NCBI GenBank assembly: GCA_009599575.1 | Contig: VWND01000076.1 | Span: 62,001-126,000 of the forward strand | Reading direction: 5' to 3' | Length of the DNA stretch: 64,000 bases | Source: Blumeriella jaapii | Lineage: Eukaryota; Ascomycota; Leotiomycetes; Helotiales; Drepanopezizaceae | In this document: piece after piece, positions 47,048 through 57,718 of the stretch | Position numbering within the stretch: the stretch's first letter is position 1 | Layout: the number at the start of each line of letters is the position of its first letter | The notes under the pieces: generated by a model | What the model saw: the letters and a program-made list of their open reading frames with translations, nothing else | Database searches by the model: none | What the model was told of the DNA's origin: nothing | Translations under genes and position numbers: made by a program

Positions 47048-47732
47048 AAAGGAGACAAAGGAGAGGAACGAAGGAGAATCCCATAATACCAACAAGGCCA
47101 TTGGACCCATGTCATAACGGACTGGAAACTGCTCGCGATGTGTTGTTACTTGACAGTCCTAGACTTTTTGGTTGAGGCGCGGAAGCATGGTGCGGCGAAC
47201 TGGCTGATGATTTTGTTCAACGTCAGGAAGAGCCGCCAAAAGCCGGCCCTTCGATCCTCCCGTAGGATGTGAGGACGTGCCAAGCAGAGGGGATTGTGTG
47301 CAAAGTCTACAGTTCTTAAGGAGTGAAAACTTCGACTGGGGAAAGGCTCTTGAATAGAAATGTCCCTCAGATAGCGAGAGCGGCATATCAGCTTCAGCTA
47401 GCAAAAAGGGTCTTAGCAAATGGGTACCTATGAGATCGAAATCAAACGGCTTTAATACTTGACACTAAGATGTTCAAAGGTTTCAGTGGCGTCGTCCTGC
47501 CGTACACGACAACTCTTTCTGATCAATATACCAATCGTCTCCCTTTTGCTCATGTCCGATTGTCTGAAGTCAAGAAACCGGCTTGGTAGACATAATGAAA
47601 TTTCTTTCTCGTTCCGTTGGGTATCATACTTTGCCATCCACTCTCGTCTGTTCCTCAAGCCGACCACTGGTCACGTACTAGGAATACAGGCATGCCAACG
47701 CATTCCCCCCTTCCTCTTCCCATGATCTCAAC
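46171..47732. other. 1.6 kb intergenic region with T-rich tracts
   Basis: It holds the Dsc4-like promoter, TACTG/CAGTA copies (GTGCAGTATTTACTG near 46396, ATACAGTACTGTACTGTACC near 46619) and purine/pyrimidine low-complexity DNA at 46800-47070. Open frames are artefacts of the low-complexity tracts. Confidence 0.5.
47014..47046. repeat. Poly-T tract, 33 bases
   Basis: An uninterrupted run of T, preceded by GT-rich low-complexity sequence from about 46919. On the minus strand it reads as poly-A. It could be a simple slippage tract or the tail of an old retroposed copy; no element is visible beside it. Confidence 0.9.
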
Positions 47733-48438
47733 CTACAACGCAGCAACCAGGCCCACAAAACCCGCCGCGCCGACGACGGCCATGCTCCCCACGCGCCCCA
47801 TACCCGTCTCCCTCGCGGCGGCCGCCTTGCTCGTCGCCGTGCTCGTCACCGTGCCCGTCGTCGTGCTCGTCATCGTGCTCGTCGTCGTGCCCGTCGCCGC
47901 CGGGATTGGGTTCTTGAAGCCGTTCGCCGACAGGATACCCGCCTGAACCGAGTACACGCTGCCGAAGAAGGGGCGCACGGTGGCCGGGATCCGATCGAGG
48001 TAGTTGGGCGCGAGGGTGCCGTGGGCCGAAAAGACGCTCGCAACCGAGGCCTCGAAGACGGAGAGCGAGGCCACGGCGGCCGCGTCCGTCTCGATGGCCG
48101 AGATGGCCGAGGCGAAGGCTGTGTCTGTGAGACGTGGCAATGTCAGTTTGACAAACAACTCATGGGGTTTGAGGTTTGGGGTTCGGAAGACAGAGGAGGT
48201 GCAGTTGGTCGTACCGGTCGCAAGTTGGGACATGTAGGACTGGAGTTGGTCGGCGGCTGACAAGGATTGTCTGGTATAGCCGTCAGTATCTCTCGCATGC
48301 ATCTCCCCGAGCCGCCCATTGGTCAGAGGGGAGGGAGAAGACGTACGCCGCGTTCTGTCTCTTCGTGACCACTGCGTCCAGATTCGCCGCGCCCAAAGCC
48401 CCAAGGCCACTCAGGAGGAGGATGAGCATGTACTTCAT
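47733..48438 (-). CDS. Secreted GPI-anchored-type protein of unknown function
   Basis: Exons 48438-48347, 48270-48215 and 48124-47733 encode 179 residues; introns are 76 and 90 nt. The N-terminus MKYMLILLLSGLGALGAANL is a signal peptide. The mature part is Ala/Ser-rich and helical (FASAISAIETDAAAVASLSVFE), followed by a Thr/Ser stalk (TGTTTSTMTSTTTGTVTSTATS-type) and a hydrophobic tail GSMAVVGAAGFVGLVAAL that fits a GPI attachment signal. The join across intron 2 gives LATDTAFASA. No Cys-rich effector pattern is seen. A role at the cell wall or surface is inferred from architecture only. Confidence 0.75.
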
Positions 48439-48468
48439 GTTTGCTGGATAACTCTGAATGGTTTGCTG

Positions 48469-48551
48469 GATGAGTGTGGATGAGTGTGGATGATGGAGAT
48501 GAGTGTGAATGATGGAGATGAGTGTGGATGAGTGTGGATGATGGAGATGAG
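48469..48551. repeat. GATGAGTGTGGAT minisatellite in 5' flank of GPI-protein gene
   Basis: Imperfect units of GATGAGTGTG and GATGATGGA alternate over about 80 bases, starting some 30 bases upstream of the start codon of the secreted protein. It falls in the probable 5' leader or core promoter. Confidence 0.85.
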
Positions 48552-49824
48552 GAGCTCTCGAAAGGTTGGATGTCTGATTTTATACCTGCGGTACAGGAGG
48601 GAAAGTGCGACGGGCGAGGACGCCATCGTGGTCGGGGTCGTAATGGAAGTCATAGAAGCAGGAAAGGAAAGGGGAGGTCAAAGCAAGATCCGAGGAAGGC
48701 GGGTGCGACTCGTGACGGTACAGGACCGAGCTCGCGGAGATGAACAGCTTCATAATGCTGAAATGAGTAGCCGTCTGTGCCAATAGGACCTTTTGAAGGG
48801 GACGGGGAAGAAAGGTTTCGCCAAGGTACGGAAACATACTGTGTACTTCATCGTGAAGAGGTGGTGGTTAAGCTTAAAGTATCTTTCTGGTACTGTACGG
48901 TACTACACTGTACAGTTATAGTGACATCTTGTCATACCACAAGAAGTAGTACTTGTACGCTTCCCAAGCCATGCCCAAAGGCAAGCATACTACAAGGTTG
49001 CGATTTCAACATGTTATGGCGACGAAATCCGTGCTTGGAAAGGAGCCTGTTCTCGTTCACACAGCTGTTTGCGATACTGGCAACTGATGATACACACGGC
49101 ACAGAATTGCAAGATGCAATATCGTCGAGATCATGATAGAGCCCGAGTGAGCTGAGGAAGTCATGTTTCATGGTGGGTTTGTTTCGCTCTCTTGAGCTGT
49201 GTTCACCCGATCCTGCTGTGAAAGCATGGATAGCCCTGTGGATTGATCTACTGTACAGTATCGACGTGTCAAAAGCCCAATGCTTACTGGTGAAACCCTG
49301 TAACATTTACCTACCTAGGATTCAAGATCAACGCAACATTTCTGTATTACACAAGCAATCTGATGACTGAACAACTACATCGATGAACAAACAGTTCCCC
49401 AGATAAAAGTTTGTTGACCGACGCAGTATTTCAAGTGTGATTGAGACCCCTGTGATGTGCTTATCGAGTTCTTGGTAGCAGATGCTGCCGCAACGACACA
49501 ATACGATATCAAGAATCTTGGTTGCACAAGTTAAAGATCCAACCAATCGGATGAGTGCGATCCGTATCGTTCAAGGTTATTCAAGGCTGCTGTGGCAGCG
49601 ATAGCTCGAAGTCGAATATTTTGGGTGTGTTCAGCAGTGCATTGAAGGACTGCTGACGTAATCGCACAGGATTCTGGCACCCACGGTAGGGCTGAAGGGG
49701 CTTGATTATTTAAGCCCGTCGATCGGTCGGGTAGAAGCTCCTGACAAGATCTGACCGAAGTCTATCTAACATTTAAGCGGAAACGTCGAGATCTATGGCC
49801 AACCCTTGACAAGGTCGGTCCTTC
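48552..49824. other. Intergenic region GPI-protein gene / PPE1 3' end
   Basis: TACTG/CAGTA motifs are at about 48889-48920 and 49248-49260 (CTACTGTACAGTATCG). No gene is supported. Confidence 0.5.
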
Positions 49825-51148
49825 TCATACCTTCTTTCCTGCTCGCAACATATCGGAGACCTTCGGTGGCAATACCATCGCGTTTCGGTCATTCCTCTTG
49901 TAGAAGTCGACGATCACCATCGCGGTTTTCTCCGGGAGATCCTCGTGGATAAAATGGCCTGCTTCGGGGAAGACTTGCAACGCATATTTACCTGTTGATT
50001 GGTGAACCTCGATTCGACCACACTCCGCATCTGAGACGCACCTTGCATTTGGCCGATGATGAGCTCCTTGTCTAATCGGTCGGTGCCAGCAAGCAGCAGC
50101 AGCTTTCCTCCCCGAGCCTCCAAGAACTTCTTACTGAGTCCAACGAACCATCCTTCCCAGAAAGGTTGAGTTGCAGCTAAATCCGTCTGCCAGGTCCAGC
50201 TTCTCGAGCTTTTTACGTTTGGCTCGTGTTTCAAAAGCGCAGGTACGCTTGTGCGCGCCGACATTGAGTTTCTTATCGTCCGGGACCGGATGTGCCATTC
50301 GATGCCGGCCTCCAACGAGGGAAATCCGGCTGGCCTCGTTGACAGATATGTTTGCATACTTTGCAGCGCATCTATAGCAGACCCCTCAACCACATCAAGT
50401 ACCGCATATCCCAGTACTGCGTTCCCTAACTCCCCTCCCTTTGCGACATGGGTCACTACGGCCCCGCCGAGCGAATGGCCAATCAGGACCAGTGGTGGGA
50501 GCTGTTTCCACGCCATTTGGGCCTTTGTTTTTTCCAGTACGTATAGCAAGTCTGCGCTTAGGGATTCCAAACTCAGGTCTACGGGCCCTGCTTCGGGCGC
50601 AATCTTAGTACCGCCATGGCCCCGGGCATCAAGGGAGAGAATGCCAGCCTCTGGGAGACGCTTTCGTATCTCCGCAGCCAACAGAGCGAACGATAGCCCT
50701 GATGATCCTGCTCCGTGATGGGTGACGAATAGCGGCGCATTGCCAACCGGGGACGTGAGGTACGCGTGAAAGATTGTCGTAGCCGATTCGGACTCAGACT
50801 CGAGGAACAGTTCGCGTTGGAAGTAGGATGTCCAGGGGATCTGTTCCATCGTTCTTTTGTTCGGACTTCTGAACGTAGTAGGCGTTAGCTCAGGCTATGG
50901 AGAGACAGAGGAGCAGTCAACCCTTGGGGCCGGGCAAAGAGCTTCTGGTTTTGCGAGGGGATGATAGTGCCCGTGGATGATGCCGAGGAGGCCGATGATG
51001 CAGAAGAGGAGTCGTCGTCTTGCGGTATGTCCGTGTTGCCATCGTCCGTCTCGTCTTCGTCCTCGCCGGCCTCTGAGAAGGGCGGAGGCAAGGTTGCCGG
51101 ATAGCTTGCCAGCTTCGCCTTTGCGAAAGATCTCTGCAAATCGCTCAT
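49825..51148 (-). CDS. PPE1: Protein phosphatase methylesterase 1
   Basis: It removes the C-terminal methyl ester from the PP2A catalytic subunit and so controls holoenzyme assembly. Exons 51148-50922, 50868-50042 and 49991-49825 encode 406 residues; introns are 53 nt (GCTAACG branch) and 50 nt. The N-terminus MSDLQRSFAKAKLASYP is the fungal PPE1 start, followed by an acidic/Ser linker. The alpha/beta-hydrolase core shows THHGAGSSGLSFALLA (oxyanion side), LSLDARGHGGT, the nucleophile motif IGHSLGGAV, and the C-terminal His in FPEAGHFIHEDLPEKT, which lies in exon 3. The acid residue is probably in LLAGTDRLDKELI. An unspliced reading would lose the catalytic His, so exon 3 matters. Confidence 0.93.
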
Positions 51149-52123
51149 CGTGGGGAGGGAGGGTGGAAAGAGGTGTGTGTGTAAGCCTCACAGTGGAAGT
51201 TGGCGGTGCTGCAGTGGGTTGTGGGGTGTAGGGGGTAGGTTGTCCAGCAAGGTAGATGGTACATTCAGTACAGTCTGTACAGTCTGTACAGTACAGTATT
51301 GTGCTGTGTCTACATTTTGTCAACCGAGCAGTTTCCGTGCCTCGCTTGAACGATAAGATAAGAAGAGGATGGAGGGGCACGGGCACGGACATGGACTCGG
51401 GCACGGGCGATGACGTACAGAGTACGGAGAGTACTCACAGTGCTGTACAACACTGTACTACGGCACAGTGTTGTACAGTACTACGGTACAGCGCTGAGCC
51501 AGCCTCTCCAGCCATAGCCACAGCCACATTCCAGCCACAGCTCCAGCCACAGCCCCAACCCCAGCTTCTCCGCGTGGAGTCTGGATTCCGGGTCGAGGAT
51601 CAAGCTTCATTCCGGGCACGTACTGACGGTACAGTACATACAGTACTATCCTGTACTGTACGTGTTGCTTCGACCCAGACAAGTCTCACATCACATCTTG
51701 TGCTTTACGGCACAACACGCTGGAGGGAATGCATGCTCAGGAGGAGAGCGACCACTTGCTTGCTGTGCTGTAGCTAAACCAAAGCTCCTCCTGCCCCTCG
51801 GCCACGACCCCGTAGATCGCGCGTCTGATTGGCCCACGGCCCAGACTAAGGGACCAGCAGCGACCAAGCAAGCTACTGTGCTCTACAGTACAGGAGAAGC
51901 GAAGCCTGATCTGATCGATGATCCTGTCGTTGCTGAGCCACTCGACTCGACTCCTCGGGTGCCAGCTCTTTGTCTTCCCTCTCTCTCTCCCTCTCTCCCT
52001 CTCTTCCTCCCTCTCTTCCTCCCTCTCCCCCTCCCCTCCCCTCCCCCAGCTTCTAATCGAACCAACCTACCCAGGACCCAGCTCCAGAGTCGAACTGCCG
52101 AATCTTCCTCTCGTCAAGTCAAC
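51149..52123. promoter_or_regulatory. Bidirectional promoter PPE1 / DUF2417 gene with TACTG/CAGTA motifs and CT tract
   Basis: This 975-bp divergent region has motif clusters at 51267-51300, 51441-51492, 51627-51662 and 51887-51893. A CCACAG/CAGCCA repeat is at about 51515-51556. A strong polypyrimidine tract (CTCTCTCCCTC type) is at 51973-52048, about 75 bases before the DUF2417 start, typical of fungal promoters. Confidence 0.65.
51443..51478. repeat. Perfect inverted repeat within a motif cluster
   Basis: The 14-base arm CTGTACAACACTGT (51443-51456) is followed after an 8-base loop by its exact reverse complement (51465-51478). Further outward pairing is nearly complete for four more positions. 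It would form a stable hairpin in RNA or cruciform DNA, or give a dimeric protein two half-sites. Confidence 0.9.
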
Positions 52124-53791
52124 ATGACCATCTGGGGAAACAAGAACGACGACGACCTCGAGGGAGTCGAGCGCAATGGAGAGTCGACCAGCCATGCGGT
52201 GCAGGCCCAGCCCTCCGAGGTCGACGAGCGAACTCGATTGCTCCCTCCACCCGCCGAGGGATACCTGAGCCCCGATGACCCAGCGGTAAGTCTCCTCCTC
52301 GTGCCTTGATGGCCTCCGGAGATCTGCGAGTGCCTGCCTGCCCGCCCGCATCTGCTCACACACGCGCAGGTGTCGCCATACAATCTCTGGAGCGTCCGCT
52401 TCCTCCGCTACTTCACCGTCCTCTTCGCCATCGTCACCTTCCTCTGGTGGGTGCTCTTGCTGGTGTCCATCTTCGTCAGCCCACCCGGAATGCACTCCAG
52501 AGGCTCGGGATTCTTCGACTTTTCCTACACTACCCTGACCCTCGGTCTGCTCCTCCTCGGCCTCGTGTCCTTCTCGACTCCTTCGAAGGCCGCGCAAGTA
52601 TCATCCTTGATCGTGGCAGTTGTCCTGCTGTTCGACATGATCTTGATCCTGGCCGTCCCAAGGCTCCGTGCCGAGGAAGGCTGGGTGGGGATTGCAAGCG
52701 TCGTCTGGGCTGTCCTCATCGCCATCTGGACCGTCTTGATCGACAGAGTCGTCGCCTGGGGCAAACGCGAGGAGGAGGAACGCCTCACTGGCCGTGCGGA
52801 GACGCGCCGTACCCTCGGCGAATGGACCTCGGTCCTCTTCTCGACCATCATATTGATCGCCATGGCCGTTGTCGCGGTGCTCCTATCGGCCACTCTCATC
52901 CTCCGCTCCCGCGATTCTTCCCTGCACCCACCGGGAGAGCGAGTCTACGTGGATGGTTCCAAGTACCAAATTCACCTGTACTGCGAAGGGTCCTCGAACG
53001 CGACCAACGCCGCGGGGAAGCAGCTGCCAACGGTTCTCTTCGAGGCCGGCGATGGACCATTCGAGAGCGGAATGATCTCGATTGCAACCAACGCGCTCGC
53101 TAACGGCAGCATCTCCCGATACTGCTACTCCGATCGTCCGGGCTTCGCATGGTCCGACAACGCCCCATCTCCCTTCTCCGCTGGAATGGCAGCCGATGTT
53201 CTTTCCGAAGCTCTGGCACGTGCGGGCGAGGACGGGCCATGGGTCTTGGCCAGCGCAGGAGTTGGCAGCATCTACAGCCGCATCTTCTCTTCCCGTCACG
53301 GCCGCGACGTCAAGGGTCTTCTCATGATTGACCCTCTTCACGAGGACCTCCTCTACCGCTTGGGCTCCCCGAACCGAGGCTTCCTTCTCTGGGCCTGGGG
53401 TATCATCTCGCCTCTTGGCTTGGACCGCACTCCGGCGGCCATCTTCAAGGGTCGCACTCGCGAGGATCGTGTGTACGGACGCTCTGCCTACCAGGGTGGA
53501 AAGTTCATCAAGGCCAAGCTCCAAGAGTCCTTGGTCGCCGATTCTCTGACCAAGAACGAGGTTGGGAGCGCCAGACACATTCAGATGCAGAACACTCCTC
53601 TAGCTCTTATCAGCTCTGGCATTGAGGTCAAGAAGGATCGAACGTGGGAGAGGAAGCAAGAAGATCTGAGCAAATTGACGAATAAACTCGTTAGCTGGGA
53701 CATTGTCAGCAAGGCTCCGTCTGAGGTTTGGAGGACGTTCAATGGAAGAGAGGTCATCGAGAAGAGGTTGAAGGAATTGGTACACGCGTGA
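52124..53791 (+). CDS. DUF2417 integral membrane alpha/beta-hydrolase-like protein
   Basis: Exons 52124-52285 and 52370-53791 encode 527 residues; the 84-nt intron has a GTAAGT donor. The acidic cytosolic start contains DERTRLLPP. Membrane segments follow: FTVLFAIVTFLWWVLLLVSIFV, TTLTLGLLLLGLVSF, SSLIVAVVLLFDMILILAV, GIASVVWAVLIAIWTVLI and FSTIILIAMAVVAVLLSATLIL. The C-terminal soluble half is hydrolase-like: TVLFEAGDGPFESG, YCYSDRPGFAWSDN, then WVLASAGVGSIYSRIF where a nucleophile elbow is expected, and LLMIDPLHEDLL. The elbow reads LASAG rather than GxSxG, so activity is open. Known as a fungal family of unknown function; substrate and organelle cannot be told. Confidence 0.85.
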
Positions 53792-54223
53792 TTTCGGGAC
53801 TGTTAACCGTCACGGGGGACTGGCTTGGGAAATTGCGATTTCTTTGACATGATACAGGCACTACAAGCTCAGGAAAGAGAACAGAGCAAGGAGTGTAAGC
53901 TCTGGGCCAATATCAGATCGTTGTCTTTCCTGCATTTGCAGCATGGTGCTGGGGGTTTTTGGTTTTCTTTTTGGGATGATGTGTCTTGACGGCCTGGTTC
54001 GTAAATAATGTACTCGAAACCACGTTCCTTGACAACACTCGTTGTGAATCTCTGGTGGGCACGTTGGTGAAGATCCGAAGGTTGGAACAGAAAATCTCGT
54101 AAACCACTTTGCGCGTGCAGTCACATCGGGACTAGCCCCAACGCGCTCCGCGTCCCACCTCCGAGTCTCCAAAAAATCACGCTCCCGTTCACATCAACTT
54201 CATTGTTGACCCCAACCAGAGTC
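53792..54223. other. Intergenic region DUF2417 gene / RFC2
   Basis: It contains the RFC2 promoter. Nothing else is recognised. Confidence 0.45.
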
Positions 54224-55544
54224 ATGGCCGGATTCTTCGACCTCAAAGCCCGCAAGGAGGCAGCAGCCAGCAACGTCGCAGCTTCGAAAGGCCCTGCGAA
54301 GGAAAATACTCGATTGCAGCCATGGGTTGAGAAATAGTATGCTGTCCTGTTTGTGTGCCTGCTGCGGCAACCTTACGTGCTGATACACATTCAGTCGCCC
54401 AAAGAATCTGAACGATGTAACCGCGCAAGACCATACCATAACCGTCCTCCAACGGACCCTCCAGTCCTCCAACGTACGCCCTCCCTCCCATCTTCACCCC
54501 CATCGCAACTAACGCCCCTCCTCCAGCTCCCCCACATGCTCTTCTACGGGCCCCCTGGAACAGGAAAAACGTCGACGGTGCTCGCCCTGGCCAAAGAACT
54601 CTACGGCCCTGAACTTATCAAATCCCGGGTCCTGGAACTCAACGCCTCGGACGAGCGCGGCATCTCCATCGTCCGGGAAAAGGTCAAAGACTTCGCGCGC
54701 ATGCAACTATCGAACCCGTCCCCTGCCTACCGAGCCCTTTACCCGTGTCCACCCTACAAGATCATCATCCTCGATGAGGCCGACAGCATGACCCAAGATG
54801 CGCAATCGGCGCTGCGGCGGACGATGGAGACGTATTCGAAGATCACGCGGTTCTGTCTGATCTGCAACTACGTGACTCGGATTATCGATCCGCTCGCTAG
54901 TCGATGCAGCAAGTTCCGGTTCAAGAGCCTGGACGTAGGGAATGCGACGAAGAGGGTGGAGGAGATTGCTGAGAAGGAGGGCGTTGCGCTGGAGGAAGGG
55001 GCGGCGGACACGCTGATCAGGTGCAGTGAGGGTGATCTGCGGAAGGCGATCACGTTCTTGCAGAGCGCGGCGCGGCTGGTGGGCGCTGTGGCCGTCCAGG
55101 GCGACGACGAGGCGGACGGGGAGCGCATGGATGTGGACAGGGAGAGGAAGGCCGTCACGGTGAAGAGCGTGGAGGATATCGCGGGCGTGGTTCCCGAGGC
55201 GACGATCCGGGCCTTGGTCCACGCGATGCAGCCGAAGAGTAGGGGATTGGTGTACGAGGCTGTGTCGACGGTCGTCACGGACATGGTCGCGGATGGGTGG
55301 AGCGCCACGCAGGTTGTCACCCAGGTCCGTCCCCCCAAGCCGTCCCTCGCAGTGGGGAATCCGAGACTGACAGACGCAGCTCTTCCAGGCCATCATCTAC
55401 AACGAGGCGACGCCAGACGTGCACAAGAACAAGATCACGCTCGTCTTTTCCGAGGCCGACAAGCGACTCGTGGATGGCTCGGACGAGCACCTCACGATTC
55501 TCGACTTGGCGTTGAGGATCTCAAACATTCTCGCGGGCGCGTAG
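54224..55544 (+). CDS. RFC2: Replication factor C small subunit (yeast Rfc2, human RFC4 type)
   Basis: A clamp-loader ATPase subunit that loads PCNA on DNA. Exons 54224-54336, 54395-54473, 54527-55324 and 55380-55544 encode 384 residues; introns are 53-58 nt, with AACTAACG and GACTGACAG branch/acceptor regions. The start is [17 protein letters not shown]. Family boxes: [17 protein letters not shown] (box II), Walker [24 protein letters not shown], Walker [12 protein letters not shown], sensor [23 protein letters not shown] and the SRC motif [30 protein letters not shown] and the LNASDERG form point to Rfc2 rather than Rfc3-5. The C-terminal collar domain ends [15 protein letters not shown]. 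Confidence 0.94.
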
Positions 55545-56351
55545 AAGAGGGCGAAGTGGGTTGGTGTGCACGGCAGGATCTGGCAGGGCGGGCGGGCGGG
55601 CGTCAGGCGTTGAGGAGGACGTGCTATGTACTGTACCTACCTACCTATAGGTACCTTACCTCTACCTTACCTAAGGTAGGTACTGTAGCAGAGGTCTCAA
55701 TCTCCACGAACAAACACAGCAGGCAGGAGAGAACGCCCACCTTGCAAGCTACTACATACATGTCACGCTTAAGTGCCGGGTCAAGCCTCTCCCAGTCTGT
55801 GTTCCACATCCATCCATCCATCCATTCCCTCCCTCCCTCCCTCCGACAACGGGTCCGTCGTGCGGATTGAAGAACGCGCTTGCCGGCCACGTCGCTGGTC
55901 TCTTCCGCGTCCCTAGCTGCCTACCTACTTGCTACCTTACCTTACCTTACTTAAGGTACCCTTCGCTCTTGATTCGCTCCATGTCGCTGATACAGGCTGG
56001 GGGAGAGAGATGCCTAGGTGGGTAGATAGATGGATAGGTAGATAGGTAGATGGATAGATGGATAGGTAGATAGGTAGATAGATAGATAGGTGGATACTGT
56101 AATGTACAGTAGGTATATATATATGTATGTATGTACAGTAGATATATATGTACAGTATGTGTACCTTACATAGGTACCTACCTTAACGACTTTTTGCAAC
56201 CTACTGTACAGTAGGTATAGGTAGATATATGTCCCTTGTGTAAGCGAACACGTGACTAACTGGGTGAGTATTGTACAGTATAGTATTATATGTACTGTAG
56301 GGGTACCGAAACATGAAGCATATGTGAATGAATGAATGTACAGTGCTGGAT

Positions 56352-56381
56352 GTACTGTACTGTACTGTACTGTACTGAAGA
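56352..56381. repeat. TACTG pentamer array
   Basis: Five consecutive TACTG units (TGTACTGTACTGTACTG type) form a clean period-5 array, the longest pure one noticed. It shows that the dispersed motif is a pentanucleotide satellite. Confidence 0.9.
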
Positions 56382-56770
56382 TATCCCAAACCCGGGCCAT
56401 GGTTTGAAAACCCGTCCGGTCCTTGATTACTGCTGATTGGATCTGCGGTCGTTGTACAGTACAGTAGTGTAGTGTAGTGTGTTGTGTTGTGTATGTGTAT
56501 GTGTATGTGCGGTCTGTATGGACAGTCTGTATGTGCAGTGTGTATGTGCCGTCTGTATAGGTATACAGTAATGTACTGTATGTACCTACTGTACGTAGTC
56601 GTAAACATGGCCCGGCTCGCCGGTACGGAACCCCTCCTCGTTGACGTCGCCAGGGGTCGCGTGCTTGCTTGGTTGGGGCTTTCTCGACTGGTTTCTTTCG
56701 AAGACTACTGTGTGTACTTACTGTGCATCTGTGTATGGTACAGGACCATCCCTTCTTTCTGCCTCGGGGT

Positions 56771-56805
<35 letters not shown>
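56771..56805. repeat. 35-base poly-G run
   Basis: An uninterrupted run of G, long enough to form stacked G-quadruplexes. Homopolymer length may be a sequencing estimate. Confidence 0.85.
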
Positions 56806-56806
<1 letters not shown>

Positions 56807-57667
56807 AACCCATGGCGATGGAAAGCGCTGCGCAGGTATGGAGGGTCGCGTCGCATCCCGAGGGACGGCAGGTGTATGTACAGTACAGTACTGCAGTACA
56901 GTGCGCTTTGAGGGGGGAGTTCTGCGACTGATGATCATGCATGTGCAAGAGACATCGGACGATGGGTATGTACAATATGTACGGTACGGTACGGTACCGT
57001 GCGAGAAGTAGGTTTGACGCGTACAGCAACGCGTGATTGGAACGTGATATACTGTATCATCTCACAATTCTGTACATTTTTTTTTTTATAGAAGAGGTGT
57101 GACTTACATAAGTAGGTCTTGAGTACACTAGCGCTACTTGCTCTGTCAAGTCAGTAGAGCCTACTTCCGCACTTCCCTACTACTATACGGTGGTGAGACT
57201 TGGAGGCATTCCTTGAGGTACTGTAGGTACAGTATATATGTATTATGTACTGTACATACATACATACATACATACAGATGTAATGTACATAATACATGCT
57301 GTACTGTACTGTACTGCACTACTCACCTTACATACCTTACCTTACAGTACTGTGTGTACAGTCACATACAACTTCCCCCCCCCCACCACGATGCCATGGA
57401 AAAGATCCTCCCAATGCTGGAGAAATGAACTGTTTACCACCGGCGCGACAGATCAACACATGGTCCTGTGCTGTGCTGTGCTGTACGGTACCTCGGAAAG
57501 GCCGCGCGAGGTGGGAGAAAGCAAGGGTGCGCTTGTTTCGCGGCTATGGATCGTTTCATCCAACCCTTTCGTCTGTACTGTGCTGAATGTATGTACCATA
57601 GTACCATAGTACGGAGGTACGGTACTGTACTGTAAATACAGGAGAGGACAGTACAGTACATACAGTC

Positions 57668-57718
57668 AGCCAAACCAGCCAACCAGCCAACCTACCAACC
57701 AACCAACCAACCAACCTA
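57668..57718. repeat. CCAA/CAAC tetranucleotide repeat
   Basis: About ten AACC-type units, some with G or T changes, between two CAGTA motif clusters. Confidence 0.85.

Noticed and set aside
55623..55690. Palindromic ACCTACC...GGTAGGT block as a possible transposon terminal repeat or terminator
   Set aside because: No paired end, target-site duplication or transposase nearby; it fits the local simple-repeat background.
56014..56856. 280-codon minus-strand frame full of Tyr, Ile and Thr
   Set aside because: It is a direct translation of GATA, TACTG and poly-G repeats.
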